64,000 nucleotides of DNA from SAR324 cluster bacterium. GTDB lineage: Bacteria > SAR324 > NAC60-12. Within the stretch, counting starts at the first letter, position 1. Each line of letters starts with the position of its first letter. Below are positions 1-8,524 of this stretch, piece by piece. A program made the translations under genes and the position numbers. The stretch spans positions 124,001 through 188,000 of the forward strand of contig JANQJU010000064.1 in NCBI GenBank assembly GCA_028281495.1, written 5' to 3'. The notes under the pieces are model-generated. The model did no database searches and had not been told where the DNA came from. It saw only the letters and a list, made by a program, of their open reading frames with translations.

Positions 1-38
1 CGTAAACACCAGTCTAAAAGCTTGGGGAACGTCTGGGG

Positions 39-254
39 CTATTGCGCTTGTGGAGTTGCAGTGTTTTTATTCAGCGCCATTGCTATGACATTTGCAGTTT
101 CCTCGATTTTCAAGCTCCTTGCCAATTTGCGAACCCATGTCGCATCGGAATCTGCATGGGAGTAAGCAATAAAAACAACAGGTTTCTGCATTGGGCACCT
201 ATCTTTTAAGAGGGGTTTAAAAACGAATCTACTGTTCTTTGTATCATGTTCCAT
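39..254 (-). pseudogene. TIR-domain-like N-terminal fragment (71 aa)
   Basis: The product has the opening strand and first helix typical of a TIR or SEFIR domain: KPVVFIAYSHADSDATWVRK at about residues 24-43, where families usually show FISYSH followed by a charged residue, a Trp and a Leu-rich helix. A full TIR domain needs about 130 residues. This frame stops soon after the first helix and the tail (NKNTATPQAQ) does not look like TIR, so I read it as a truncated remnant or a degraded defence or signalling gene. A weak purine-rich ribosome site (AGAGAGAT) precedes the first ATG; a second Met sits directly before the TIR strand. The other two frames on this strand do not obviously continue the domain. 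The window edge is only 38 bases away, so context is missing. Confidence 0.35.
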
Positions 255-498
255 ATCTCTCTTCTACTTATGAGCTAAACAAAGAGGACTGCTGTAAGCA
301 GGGCTAAACCTTTTCAAAGAGATTTCGTAGCTGTGTCGGCTTTTCAAACCAGAGAATAGCTTAACAAGGTTGAATGCGAATGAATAGTGGGAGATAGGAA
401 ACTTCGTTGGAGGGAAAGGACGGAGGCGCTTTCGCATTCACTCCGCCCACGAGGTCAACTGGGATAGTTATTGAATAGCGACCAAGCGCCGTATCCGT

Positions 499-930
499 TT
501 AAGGTTTTTTGAGTTCCACCGTGTGAAAATGATTTCGAGGTCCAGATCCTTCACAAGAATTGAGATAGAGACGTATTTGCCATCCGGCGGTATAGGCCAA
601 CGTTACCAGCTTCGTGAGTTCCTGATAGACATAGATGAAACTCGTAGCCTCTGTCGGGGTTTGGGAACCAATGTAAGCGTCCGACACCGCACATCCTAAA
701 AGATTTTCGACGGTGCCGTCTGGATAGACCATGATGGCTCCGTAACTACTGGTCGTTCCCGTATCGACGTGCGACGACCATCGTATTTTATCGATGGTGA
801 ACCAATTCGTCCAAGATCCAGCAGTCGCGACATTCGCAAAACTCAATAGAACCAAAGAAATCCCCAGGATCTTTAATGCGTTGAACCAACGATTGGTTGT
901 CATTTTCATTTCTTTTCGGTTTGTTGTCAT
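499..930 (-). CDS. small secreted protein, unknown function (143 aa)
   Basis: An exported protein with a clear Sec signal: basic n-region, hydrophobic core ILGISLVLLSF at about residues 22-32 and an AxA-like cleavage site (ANVATA) near residue 37. The mature part is about 105 residues, rich in Ser, Thr, Tyr and Trp, with two Cys that could pair. I do not recognise the family. The first ATG is supported by AAAGAGGT six bases upstream. The start region carries a short internal duplication (MTTNR at residues 1-5 and again at 10-14, from a repeated ACAACNAA/CCG stretch), so a second Met at residue 10 is an alternative start. It stands alone, divergent from the chemoreceptor gene. Confidence 0.6.
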   Translation of the reverse strand: MTTNRKEMKMTTNRWFNALKILGISLVLLSFANVATAGSWTNWFTIDKIRWSSHVDTGTTSSYGAIMVYPDGTVENLLGCAVSDAYIGSQTPTEATSFIYVYQELTKLVTLAYTAGWQIRLYLNSCEGSGPRNHFHTVELKKP

Positions 931-1814
931 ATTTACCTCTTTGATGTGAATGGACTCAACCCGACGGAACGATATAACTCAATGGCCATGTATTGAAATC
1001 GTCGCGATGAACCCACAGTTTGCATGTATATTACAGTTTATTATCATCGATATTAAAGATAGTAATATTAGTAGGTTATATTTTGGAGCGTTTTCGTAAC
1101 GATCTCTTTTGTTGAGTATTTTTCTTTTTTCAAAATTGAGGATTTTTCTATGCTTGAAAAAGCTCGTGGCAATGCAAGGGGCTTTGAAAAGTAATTTCTT
1201 TTTTTCAATCCAATCTAGAAAGGAAATTAGTGGCCCAGATGTCTTCCATAAACGGTAAAAGCTTGGCGTCCAAAAAATAAGTAAAATCAGTGATAAAGCG
1301 AGCAGGCTAGAAAAAACGATCTGTCATGGCCTAATAGCCGACATTTTGACGTCTTCTCAACAGAAACACTGCTTTTGAAAAAACGGCCTAGATCGAAGAC
1401 AATTTTTTCAGTTCGATCAATACACATCGATGGAAGGCAGTGATTCCAATTTGGGCTTCGATTTCGGAAGCTAAGGCCCTTATATAATTGATAATAAACT
1501 GAATGCAACATATGAATCTGTGATTTGTTTAATAACATCAAATAGTTAATGAAGAATGACTGAATATTTTTGTGTCCCTATTCCTATGTCTTTCCCTCTT
1601 TGTTTTTCCAATTGCTTTCCCGCTTCTTTCTAAAGACCTCTTTGCAAATCGATCCATCCAAATTAGTAGTTTGAGTGTGATATTGCCGATATGGCAGTGT
1701 CTCGACGCTCCCCATCAATGATTCAAAAGGCTCCACAACAAAGTCCGAATGTGTTAGGTGACAGCTTCTGTGAACAGAAAGGTTTTCACTTGGACTAAAC
1801 GAAAGGACTCACGA
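931..1814. other. long AT-rich intergenic region
   Basis: About 880 bases without a convincing gene between two divergent genes. It is very AT-rich at 1020-1230 and 1480-1660. It holds a 13-bp perfect inverted repeat (CAGTTTATTATCA at 1034-1046 and its complement at 1489-1501) and a possible flagellar-sigma promoter at 1668-1692. A minus-strand frame at 1287-1541 has no ribosome site and no recognisable sequence, so I do not call it. Confidence 0.6.
1668..1692 (+). promoter_or_regulatory. possible sigma-28 (FliA-type) promoter of the chemoreceptor gene
   Basis: AGTTT at 1668-1672, a 12-base spacer and GCCGATAT at 1685-1692 resemble the flagellar sigma consensus TAAAGTTT-N11-GCCGATAA: 7 of 8 in the -10 box, the 3' half of the -35 box and one base of extra spacing. 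The downstream gene is a chemotaxis receptor, a usual target of this sigma factor. It lies about 120 bases before the chosen start codon. This is a visual match only. Confidence 0.4.
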
Positions 1815-4049
1815 ATGAAGTTTTTGAATCATCTCTCGATTCCCAAAAAATTGAGCATGGGTTTTGGACTAATGGCCATTGTTTTGCTGGGGGTGGTCCT
1901 AGTGAATGTTTGGCAATTGCAGCAGTTGGCTTTGCGTTCTGCGGTGATGGTGGAACAGCACATGCCGACCGTGCAAGCCAGCATGCAAATGTCAGATGGA
2001 GTGCAACAGGCGTTAGGGGCGCTTCGGGGTTATCTGCTGTTAGGGCAAGCCGTGTTCAAAGACGAACGAACCGAAGCTTGGAACACCAAAATTCATCCGG
2101 CTCTCGAAAGTCTGCGTCAGCACCAAGGATGGTTCTCGGTTCCCAAGGTGGCCTCGGACGCGACAGAAGATCCCGATGCTGACTCTCCCCTTGAAAACTC
2201 TCCCACTGAAACCAACCCGGATACGATCAGCCCGGATACGATCAGCCCGGATAAAGAGGAAATAGCAGGGACTAGTTTAGAAACAGCCGAGCAATGGTTG
2301 GCCGAACTGCAACAACTCCAGAATCGTATTGAAAGCATGGCGTTTACTGCTGAGAATCTTCCAGCCACCCAAATCTGGTTGAATCAAGCGGCTCCGTTGG
2401 TAGAACAAATGCAAAAAGGCATTGCCGAATTGCTGCGCTTGGAGGCTGAACAACCTGCCTCTGATGAGCGGAAAGTCTTACTGTTAGGGATTGCAGAGTT
2501 CCAAAGGACCGCATGGATTGGGTTTTCTGCACTACGGGCTTATTTGCTGTCCGGAGACTCACTTCAATATCAGGAGTTTGTTGAAGCATGGCAACAAAAT
2601 GAGCAGTTTTTCCAAGATGTGGATATTGCTAGTGAAGCTTTTACTGAGGTCCAGTTGGCACAATGGGAACAAGTCATGGACGCCCGCGACGAGTTCGAAT
2701 GGCTCCCTCAACAGATATTCGACCTTCGGAGTGCCCCGGATTGGAACAAGGCCAACCACTGGGCAGCCCAACAAGCAGTTCCACTCGGAAATCAGATACG
2801 GGACCTATTCAAGGACCAGATGGCCTTGCAAACCGAAAGCTTAATCCAGGACGGGCAAGAGGTCGTAACCCTGGTGAACACTCTGCTATGGCTCGAATGG
2901 GGGCTACTGATTCTCGGGTTGGCGATTGCACTGACATTTGGTGTGGTGCTCACTCGTTCAATCACCAAGCCTCTCACGGAAACGGTGAGGATGTTGAACT
3001 GTTTGAGTCAAGGGCATCTGAACTATCGGGTACAGATTCGTAGCCAAGATGAAATTGGCAAGATGTCAAAAACCATGAATGCGTTTGCCGATGAACTCGA
3101 ACAAAGCACGGTGCAATCTCTGAAAAGCATTGCAGCAGGAGACTTGACTGTGGAGGTCCTGCCTAAAGGAGAACAGGATGTGATTGGGAAAGCTCTGCAT
3201 TCGATGTCGAATAACCTAAATCATCTTATTTCTGAGGTGACTACCGCTTCGGAGCAAGTCTTGGAAGGAGCGAATCAGGTCTCTTCATCAAGCGAATTAC
3301 TGGCGGGTGGAGCCAACAGTCAGGCCGATGCGTTGGCCCATATTGCGTCATCAATCAAGCAACTGAGTGAGCAAACCGACCAAAATGCAGGGAACGCTGC
3401 CGAAGCCAGCGCCTTGGCGTTTTCCGCCACTCAAACTACGGAAGAGGGAAGCCAACAAATGCAGGCGATGGTTCACGCTATGGGCGAGATTCAACAATCC
3501 AGTCGCAGTATTTCTACAATCATCCAGAAGATTGATGAAATTGCCTTTCAAACCAATCTGCTCGCCATCAATGCAGCTGTCGAAGCGGCTCGTGCGGGGG
3601 AATACGGCAAAGGTTTTGCTGTGGTTGCAGATGAAGTCCGAAGCCTGGCTCAACGCAGTGCGGGATCGGCTCAAGAAACCACGGCATTGATTGAGCAGTC
3701 TGTCGGCAAGATCCAAGCAGGAGAACAGATCGCACAGCAGACCGCCGAAGCATTATCGGGCATCGTTTCTCAAGTGGAAAAGGTAAATGACATCGCCGGG
3801 GACATCGCTTCCGCGAGTCAGTCTCAGGCCCAAGGATTGCGCGATATGAACCTGCAACTCAATCAACTTCACGATCTCACTCAACAAACGGCACAAACTG
3901 CTGAACAAAGTGCGGCGGCTAGTAGCCAGCTCAGCAGTCAATCCGGGCACCTTCAAAACCTGGTGTCACGCTTTCAATTGAAGCCGCTGCCACAAGCCGG
4001 AGGCCCTCCTAGAGACAGGCCTCTGCTGGATCTGAGTCGGCCTGCCTGA
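1815..4049 (+). CDS. methyl-accepting chemotaxis protein with large periplasmic sensor
   Basis: A 744-residue transmembrane chemoreceptor. TM1 lies at about 15-37 and a long helical periplasmic sensor at about 38-355, in which LRGYLLLG and LRAYLLSG recur as in CHASE3/four-helix-bundle sensors. TM2 is at about 357-382, then a HAMP domain (ITKPL onward), a second HAMP-like segment (IAAGDLTVEVLPKGE) and the signalling domain with hairpin tip EIAFQTNLLAINAAVEAARAG near 573-595. The start is ATG 1815, preceded by AAAGGA; the frame is open from a GTG at 1758 but that part looks untranslated. The sensor carries an acidic Pro/Ser/Thr insertion (about 114-159) with a perfect 15-bp tandem duplication at 2221-2250. 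The paralogue at 36951-39071 lacks most of it. No C-terminal CheR-binding pentapeptide is seen. Confidence 0.93.
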   Translation: MKFLNHLSIPKKLSMGFGLMAIVLLGVVLVNVWQLQQLALRSAVMVEQHMPTVQASMQMSDGVQQALGALRGYLLLGQAVFKDERTEAWNTKIHPALESLRQHQGWFSVPKVASDATEDPDADSPLENSPTETNPDTISPDTISPDKEEIAGTSLETAEQWLAELQQLQNRIESMAFTAENLPATQIWLNQAAPLVEQMQKGIAELLRLEAEQPASDERKVLLLGIAEFQRTAWIGFSALRAYLLSGDSLQYQEFVEAWQQNEQFFQDVDIASEAFTEVQLAQWEQVMDARDEFEWLPQQIFDLRSAPDWNKANHWAAQQAVPLGNQIRDLFKDQMALQTESLIQDGQEVVTLVNTLLWLEWGLLILGLAIALTFGVVLTRSITKPLTETVRMLNCLSQGHLNYRVQIRSQDEIGKMSKTMNAFADELEQSTVQSLKSIAAGDLTVEVLPKGEQDVIGKALHSMSNNLNHLISEVTTASEQVLEGANQVSSSSELLAGGANSQADALAHIASSIKQLSEQTDQNAGNAAEASALAFSATQTTEEGSQQMQAMVHAMGEIQQSSRSISTIIQKIDEIAFQTNLLAINAAVEAARAGEYGKGFAVVADEVRSLAQRSAGSAQETTALIEQSVGKIQAGEQIAQQTAEALSGIVSQVEKVNDIAGDIASASQSQAQGLRDMNLQLNQLHDLTQQTAQTAEQSAAASSQLSSQSGHLQNLVSRFQLKPLPQAGGPPRDRPLLDLSRPA

Positions 4050-4065
4050 TTGCTTAGAATCGAAG

Positions 4066-5502
4066 TCACGGTCGAATTTTTTCGATCATCATGGCATTGG
4101 TCGGACGAGGGCGGGAAAAGGGGAGACCTAACGTCAGGACAAAGTAATCTCCTATTTCAACCTCTTTTTCTTTCTTAATTCGAGTCATCACCAGTTCGAC
4201 CATGTCATCATCGTGGTGGCCTTTGAGAGTTTCCTCGTAAAACGGTTGAATCCCCCAGACTAATTGAAGCCGATTGACCGTTTGACGAACGGGACTGAAC
4301 GCATAGATTGGAACCTTGGGGCGAAACCGCGCGAGCGTGGTTCCAACATGGCCTTCCATCGTCAAACAAAGGATTCCTTTCGCCTCAATTTTTTCTGCCG
4401 CAACTGCCGCAGAATAACAAATCGTGATACTCCGTTTAAACACCTGGAGTCGATCCTCCAAAAAAAACTCTCGATTGAAATTTTTGATGTCTTCTTTCTC
4501 GACCAGTCGCAAGATCTTGTCCATAGTTTGTACGGATTTAATGGCATATTTGCCTACCGACGTTTCACCCGAGAGCATCACGGCATCGGTGCCATCCAAA
4601 ACCGCATTGGCCACGTCCGATGCTTCGGCTCTTGTGGGACGCGGGTTGCTGATCATGGAATCCAACATTTGAGTGGCCGTGATGACCGGAATTCCATATT
4701 TATTGCAGAGCGAAATAATTTTCTTTTGTGTCAGTGGCACGGTCTCAGGAAGCATTTCCACCCCCAAATCACCGCGTGCTACCATTACGGCGTCCGTGAC
4801 TTTCAGAATTTCTTCCAATTTCTCCACAGCCTGGGGTTTTTCAATTTTCGAAACCACTGGGGTTTGCTTGCCCTTTTGCTTAATCAAATCTTTGAGCTCT
4901 TGCACGTCACTCGCTTTTTGAACAAAAGATAGGGCGATATAATCCACATCCAGCTCTAACCCATAGCCCAAGTCTTGCTTATCTTTTTCAGTCAGTGGGT
5001 CGATACTCAAAATCGCATTCGGAAGATTGAGTCCTTTGTTGTTTTTTAAGACTCCGCCTACCTCCACCCGGGTTTTCACCTCGGTTTCACCTACGGATAT
5101 CGCCTTGAGTTGAAGCAAACCGTCATCCAATAAAATCGTATCGCCTTCTTGAACATCAGAACAAAACGCCGGATAGGAAACCCCAACGCGTTCTTGATTC
5201 CCTAGCACTTCATCCACGGTTAAGCCAAACTCATCACCGGGCGTTAATGTGATCTGGTCGTTTTCGAATTTCTTCACTCGAATTTTAGGGCCTTGTAAGT
5301 CCTGTAAAATGGCAACCGGTTTGTTCAAATCGATGGACAATTGGCGAATCGATTCGACGACCACTCGATGGTCCTCAAATGAACCATGCGAGAAATTGAG
5401 GCGAGCCACATTCATCCCCGCTTCTATCAGTTCTTTTAACCGTTCTCGCGAACTCGTGGCAGGTCCTATGGTGCAAACAATTTTTGTTTTTCGTTCGTTC
5501 AC
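4066..5502 (-). CDS. pyk: pyruvate kinase
   Basis: Catalyses phosphoenolpyruvate + ADP to pyruvate + ATP, the last step of glycolysis, in the cytoplasm. At 478 residues it is the usual bacterial length. Key residues are visible: R34 and the NFSHG loop (36-40), K219 with metal ligand E221 in SKIEKPQ, D245 in ARGDLGVE, and the ATQMLDSM and NPRPTRAEASDVANAVLDG signatures. A C-terminal domain follows. The start is GTG at 5502 with a strong AGGAGGG six bases upstream. The gene converges on the chemoreceptor gene with a 16-base gap and no clear terminator hairpin. A repeated CAATTGATAT motif lies about 100 bases upstream. Confidence 0.97.
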   Translation of the reverse strand: MNERKTKIVCTIGPATSSRERLKELIEAGMNVARLNFSHGSFEDHRVVVESIRQLSIDLNKPVAILQDLQGPKIRVKKFENDQITLTPGDEFGLTVDEVLGNQERVGVSYPAFCSDVQEGDTILLDDGLLQLKAISVGETEVKTRVEVGGVLKNNKGLNLPNAILSIDPLTEKDKQDLGYGLELDVDYIALSFVQKASDVQELKDLIKQKGKQTPVVSKIEKPQAVEKLEEILKVTDAVMVARGDLGVEMLPETVPLTQKKIISLCNKYGIPVITATQMLDSMISNPRPTRAEASDVANAVLDGTDAVMLSGETSVGKYAIKSVQTMDKILRLVEKEDIKNFNREFFLEDRLQVFKRSITICYSAAVAAEKIEAKGILCLTMEGHVGTTLARFRPKVPIYAFSPVRQTVNRLQLVWGIQPFYEETLKGHHDDDMVELVMTRIKKEKEVEIGDYFVLTLGLPFSRPRPTNAMMIEKIRP

Positions 5503-5604
5503 TTTTCCCTCCTAAATAGTCAATCATACGTTCTGCAATGCTCAATCTGAATGGGTGACAACGCATTGAAGTTTGTAGTTGATCACGAGGTTAAAATCAA
5601 TGAA

Positions 5605-5640
5605 CAATTGATATAGTTCTTTTGTGTAATCAATTGATAT
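5605..5640. promoter_or_regulatory. directly repeated CAATTGATAT boxes upstream of pyk
   Basis: CAATTGATAT occurs at 5605-5614 and again at 5631-5640, 26 bases apart; the second copy lies in the perfect palindrome ATCAATTGAT. The pair sits between the start of pyk and the end of the XRE-type regulator gene, a plausible operator position. Binding and regulator are guesses. Confidence 0.25.
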
Positions 5641-5662
5641 GATTTAAGTAAATAAATCATCT

Positions 5663-6241
5663 CTAGGCTTCGGGTATTTGAAACAAGCTCTTGAATATTT
5701 CACGCAATTTTTTTTGTTCTTCTTCGTTAAGAATGATTGGTTCTTTTGTATTAGTTTGTGACGATTTAGGCTCTATTCCTAACTTCGCTATTATAACAGC
5801 CAATGTTTGGATCGTTGTTTGACTTTCGTGGAGTAAGTTCAGAAGTTGTGTAATTTGGTCTGAGGTGGAGGACAAATTGTAGGCTATTTGGGACTTGAGA
5901 AAACGAACTTGGTCTTCTAGAGAAGCGATTTGTTGATCTTTTTCCGCAGATATTAATTTCTCTTTTACCTTTTCTTGCAAACTTGGGTCATATACCAAAT
6001 CAAGGAACTGTTGCTTGGTAAGGCGGGGATCAATAAAGGTCCATGTTTCCAAGCCAAAAATATTGGCAACGGCTTCGATCTTTTCGATTTGTCGAAGCGA
6101 GATACCACCCTTTTCCCAACGATAGAGAGTTTTGACACTGTCAGTCGGAAATTGAGGTTCATCGATCAAAGTCTCTTGGGTCCATCCCTTCAGTTCCCTA
6201 GCAAGTTTTAAGCGCTTGCCACTATGAAATTCTTCTGCCAT
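5663..6241 (-). CDS. XRE-type helix-turn-helix regulator with coiled coil
   Basis: A 192-residue cytoplasmic DNA-binding protein. An N-terminal HTH (about residues 5-62: GKRLKLARELKGWTQETL, then SVKTLYRWEKGG) has the Cro/CI pattern, with a short insertion before the recognition helix. A coiled-coil region follows (about 95-150) and a charged C-terminus (EEQKKLREIFKSLF). I chose ATG 6241; the frame also contains a TTG two codons earlier. It is transcribed toward pyk and divergent from the gene at 6579. Its target is unknown; the CAATTGATAT boxes and the divergent spacer are candidates. Confidence 0.7.
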   Translation of the reverse strand: MAEEFHSGKRLKLARELKGWTQETLIDEPQFPTDSVKTLYRWEKGGISLRQIEKIEAVANIFGLETWTFIDPRLTKQQFLDLVYDPSLQEKVKEKLISAEKDQQIASLEDQVRFLKSQIAYNLSSTSDQITQLLNLLHESQTTIQTLAVIIAKLGIEPKSSQTNTKEPIILNEEEQKKLREIFKSLFQIPEA

Positions 6242-6578
6242 TGCCAATCAAAAAGAAAGTTTTAAAGTAGGATAACCCATCGATTCAAAATACTATTTCT
6301 CCAACAAATAAGCCTTACCTCAAGCCAGAACGATAATTCAAACAATAGGATAGGTTGAAACAAATTAATCCTTTGCCCAAAAAATAAAGGACATTTTGCT
6401 ATCAACCACCCCATTGCACTCCAGCGAATCAAAGCTTGCCAACACACTCGAAGAGTTATCAATTTGTTGCTAGAATTTCCGGTCTGACAAAATGATTGCG
6501 TTGTTCTAGAAGACAAGAAAGTACCAACATAAATGTGTTCTCCTCGATCCCACTGCTCCTCATAAAATAAGGAATCTC
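6242..6578. other. divergent intergenic spacer
   Basis: About 340 bases between the XRE-type gene (minus) and the small-protein/LRR pair (plus). It must hold both promoters if these are transcribed independently. An 84-codon minus-strand frame (6262-6516) has an unconvincing Trp/Leu-rich composition and no ribosome site. I cannot assign -35/-10 boxes with confidence. Confidence 0.5.
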
Positions 6579-6923
6579 ATGCAGAAAAAACGATTATGGC
6601 GTCAAGGCGATGTGTTGATTCAAGATTGCGACTGCTTGCCAGAAAACTGTCGTAGAAAAAAGGGGAATGTGCTGGTGCGTGGGGAAGCCAGTGGACACAC
6701 GCATCGCGTCGCGGTTCCTAACGCAGCGATGATTTTTCAAGATCGCGATCAGGATGAGACCGCTACCCTGTTGGGCACTCTCTATCTCCAGGTAGTGGCT
6801 GAAACCGCAGATATTACCCACCCTGAACACCACCCGATCACTTTGGAACGAGGTCTGTACAAGGTTTGGAGACAACGTGAGTTTGCTCGACGGCCTAGCG
6901 CATTTCTCCCCATTGCCGACTGA
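6579..6923 (+). CDS. small conserved protein paired with LRR-like protein (114 aa)
   Basis: A soluble protein that begins with QGDVLIQDC and has RGEASGHTHRV (about 35-45), then an HPEHHPITLERGLYKV segment. From memory, small proteins with a QGDVL...GE.(S/T)GH.H pattern are found beside leucine-rich proteins with the same C-terminal domain as the next gene, but I cannot name the family's function. The His-rich motifs could bind metal; that is inference. The next gene starts 39 bases downstream on the same strand, so co-transcription is likely. No signal peptide or membrane segment is seen. Confidence 0.65.
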   Translation: MQKKRLWRQGDVLIQDCDCLPENCRRKKGNVLVRGEASGHTHRVAVPNAAMIFQDRDQDETATLLGTLYLQVVAETADITHPEHHPITLERGLYKVWRQREFARRPSAFLPIAD

Positions 6924-6962
6924 AGCAGAGGAAAGTCAGGAAACATACCTAGAGGAAAAGGG

Positions 6963-8285
6963 ATGACGACATTCACGGCTCTCAAAAATCCAAATATGAC
7001 GGTTTGGGGGGATTTGAACCTCCAAAGGAGTCTGGATTTGACCCAGATTGGCGAAGGCTTAAAGGTTTTTGGTGATCTAAAAATACAGGGCTGCCATCGT
7101 TTAAAGCAGTTGCCAAAGAACCTCCAAGTCGCGGGGGGGCTGTTGATCAAGAGTTGCCAATCTGTCGAGGTTTTACCTGAATCTATCGAATTGACAGGAG
7201 ACCTTGTGGTCATCGGCTGTCCCAATCTTCGATCCCTCCCTAAACGGATCAAAGCCAAACGATTGGTGTTGATCGGTTGTTCGCAGGTCCGAGAGCTTCC
7301 ACTCGATGTGGAGTGCGAGTCGCTGCGTTTGAAGGATTGCTCCATCGCCAGCATTCCCGAGACCTGGAGCCAACCTTCACAATTGCAGTTAGAAAATTGT
7401 CCTAACCTCAGGCGTTTGCCCAGTTCTTGGGAAAGTTTGGGTGAAATTCATCTAGAACGGTTTGAGGTTCACAATTGCCCAATTGCCCATTTACCCAGAA
7501 CGGTCAAGGCCCATAAAAAAATTAGTTTGTCGTTTTTGAATCGGATCACCTTATCGTGTGATTTGAGTGCAAACTTCATAAAGATTCTGAATTCGCCAGC
7601 CCTACTGGAAATCGAAGGCAGTTTGTCTGCAACACGTTTATCCATCGTCAATTGCCCACAACTGCGTCGTTTTTCTGCTCCTTCAAGAGCATTGGAGGTT
7701 TTTAAACTGATCCAATGTGAATCGCTGGAATCGCTTCCAAAAGGTATGGGTATGGAAAGTTCCTGGAGCAGTAAAATCAAAGTGGTCGATTGTGCCCAGC
7801 TGAAAGAGTTTCCCAAAAGAATGTACTTTAGAGGGGATTTGGTGATGAAAAACACAAGCATCACCCAACTGCCCACACCCATGCGAGCATGTAGAGTTTT
7901 ATGGAGGGGATACTACGTGCCCTCGGATACAATTTTTTGTCCTCAGGCATTGTCGTCAGGTCAGATCTTGACAGAACGCAATGCCGAGCTTCGTCGATTG
8001 ATGCTGGAAAAAGTCGGTGTCGCATGGGCTTTGAAAAAGGCTCATGCCAAAACAGTCCATTCGGATGTGGATCGGTCGGGGAAGCCACGTTTTTTGGTAG
8101 AAACCAAGTTCACCTACCCCGAGTCTCATAAGGTAAATTATCGTTTTTTAAGATGTCGTTGTCCTTCTACCGATCGGGAGTTTTTGCTGGCGGTTCCTGC
8201 GTCGGTAACGACTTGTCACGAAGCGGCCGCGTGGTTAGCAGGGTTTGACAACCCCGATGAATATCAACCCATTATGGAAACCTGA
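6963..8285 (+). CDS. leucine-rich-repeat-like protein with conserved C-terminal domain (440 aa)
   Basis: Residues about 15-310 are irregular 20-23-residue leucine-rich repeats of the form L.V.GDL.I.GC..L..LP, starting with GDLKIQGCHRLKQLP and repeated with GC, SC or NC at the turn, so a parallel beta solenoid is expected. The C-terminal part (about 335-440) starts with TERNAELRRLMLEKVG and includes CPSTDREFLLAVP and a final ACHEAAAWLAG-like helix. It resembles a conserved domain (DUF6745-like, from memory) that often follows such repeats. No signal peptide, so a cytoplasmic interaction protein is likely. It is probably co-transcribed with the 114-residue gene upstream. A 12-bp tandem repeat begins 38 bases after its stop. 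Confidence 0.7.
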   Translation: MTTFTALKNPNMTVWGDLNLQRSLDLTQIGEGLKVFGDLKIQGCHRLKQLPKNLQVAGGLLIKSCQSVEVLPESIELTGDLVVIGCPNLRSLPKRIKAKRLVLIGCSQVRELPLDVECESLRLKDCSIASIPETWSQPSQLQLENCPNLRRLPSSWESLGEIHLERFEVHNCPIAHLPRTVKAHKKISLSFLNRITLSCDLSANFIKILNSPALLEIEGSLSATRLSIVNCPQLRRFSAPSRALEVFKLIQCESLESLPKGMGMESSWSSKIKVVDCAQLKEFPKRMYFRGDLVMKNTSITQLPTPMRACRVLWRGYYVPSDTIFCPQALSSGQILTERNAELRRLMLEKVGVAWALKKAHAKTVHSDVDRSGKPRFLVETKFTYPESHKVNYRFLRCRCPSTDREFLLAVPASVTTCHEAAAWLAGFDNPDEYQPIMET

Positions 8286-8323
8286 CTTCTAAAAGTGAAA
8301 GCAGGTTCTCCGTACTCTTCATT

Positions 8324-8429
8324 GAAAATCAGAGAGAAAACCAGGCAGAAAACCAAGCAGGAAATCAGGCAGAAAACCAAATAAAAAATCAGACAGAAAG
8401 TCAGGCAGAAAATCAGGCAGAATATCAAC
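8324..8429 (+). repeat. degenerate 12-bp tandem repeat, about 9 units
   Basis: A run of units close to AATCAGGCAGAA (variants AACCAAGCAGGA, AATCAGACAGAA, AGTCAGGCAGAA) fills the space between the LRR gene stop and the tRNA-like gene. Read on the plus strand it would give ENQA-type tetrapeptides ending in a TGA at 8430-8432, but no start codon opens this frame; the frame is offset from that of the LRR gene. Confidence 0.85.
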
Positions 8430-8433
8430 TTTG

Positions 8434-8507
8434 AGAGTTGTAGCTCCAATTGGAAGAGCACCGCCCTTGCAAGGCGGAGGGTGCGGGTTCGAATCCCGCC
8501 GACTCTC
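8434..8507 (+). tRNA. tRNA-like gene, anticodon TGC (Ala), atypical acceptor
   Basis: All four arms fold: acceptor 8434-8440 with 8500-8506 (seven pairs, one G-T), T8-A9 at 8441-8442, D stem GCTC/GAGC, anticodon stem CCGCC/GGCGG with loop CTTGCAA (anticodon TGC at 8468-8470), and T stem GCGGG/CCCGC with loop TTCGAAT. The acceptor is odd for alanine: position 3-70 is A-T, not the G3-U70 identity pair. G8433 can also pair with C8507, giving an eight-pair acceptor followed by T and an encoded CCA at 8509-8511. It may be a diverged or mobile-element tRNA, or a tRNA-like processing signal in the leader of the dehydrogenase gene, which starts 14 bases after that CCA. Confidence 0.75.
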
Positions 8508-8524
8508 TCCAACCAGGTTCGCCT

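Noticed and set aside
1287..1541. 84-codon minus-strand frame in the first long spacer
   Set aside because: No ribosome site, unlikely composition and no recognisable motif.
6262..6516. 84-codon minus-strand frame rich in Trp and Leu
   Set aside because: It fills the divergent promoter region, lacks a ribosome site and looks like random AT-rich translation.
8264..8512. Minus-strand frame with LIFCL repeats that looks like a membrane protein
   Set aside because: It is the antisense of the 12-bp repeat and crosses the tRNA-like gene.
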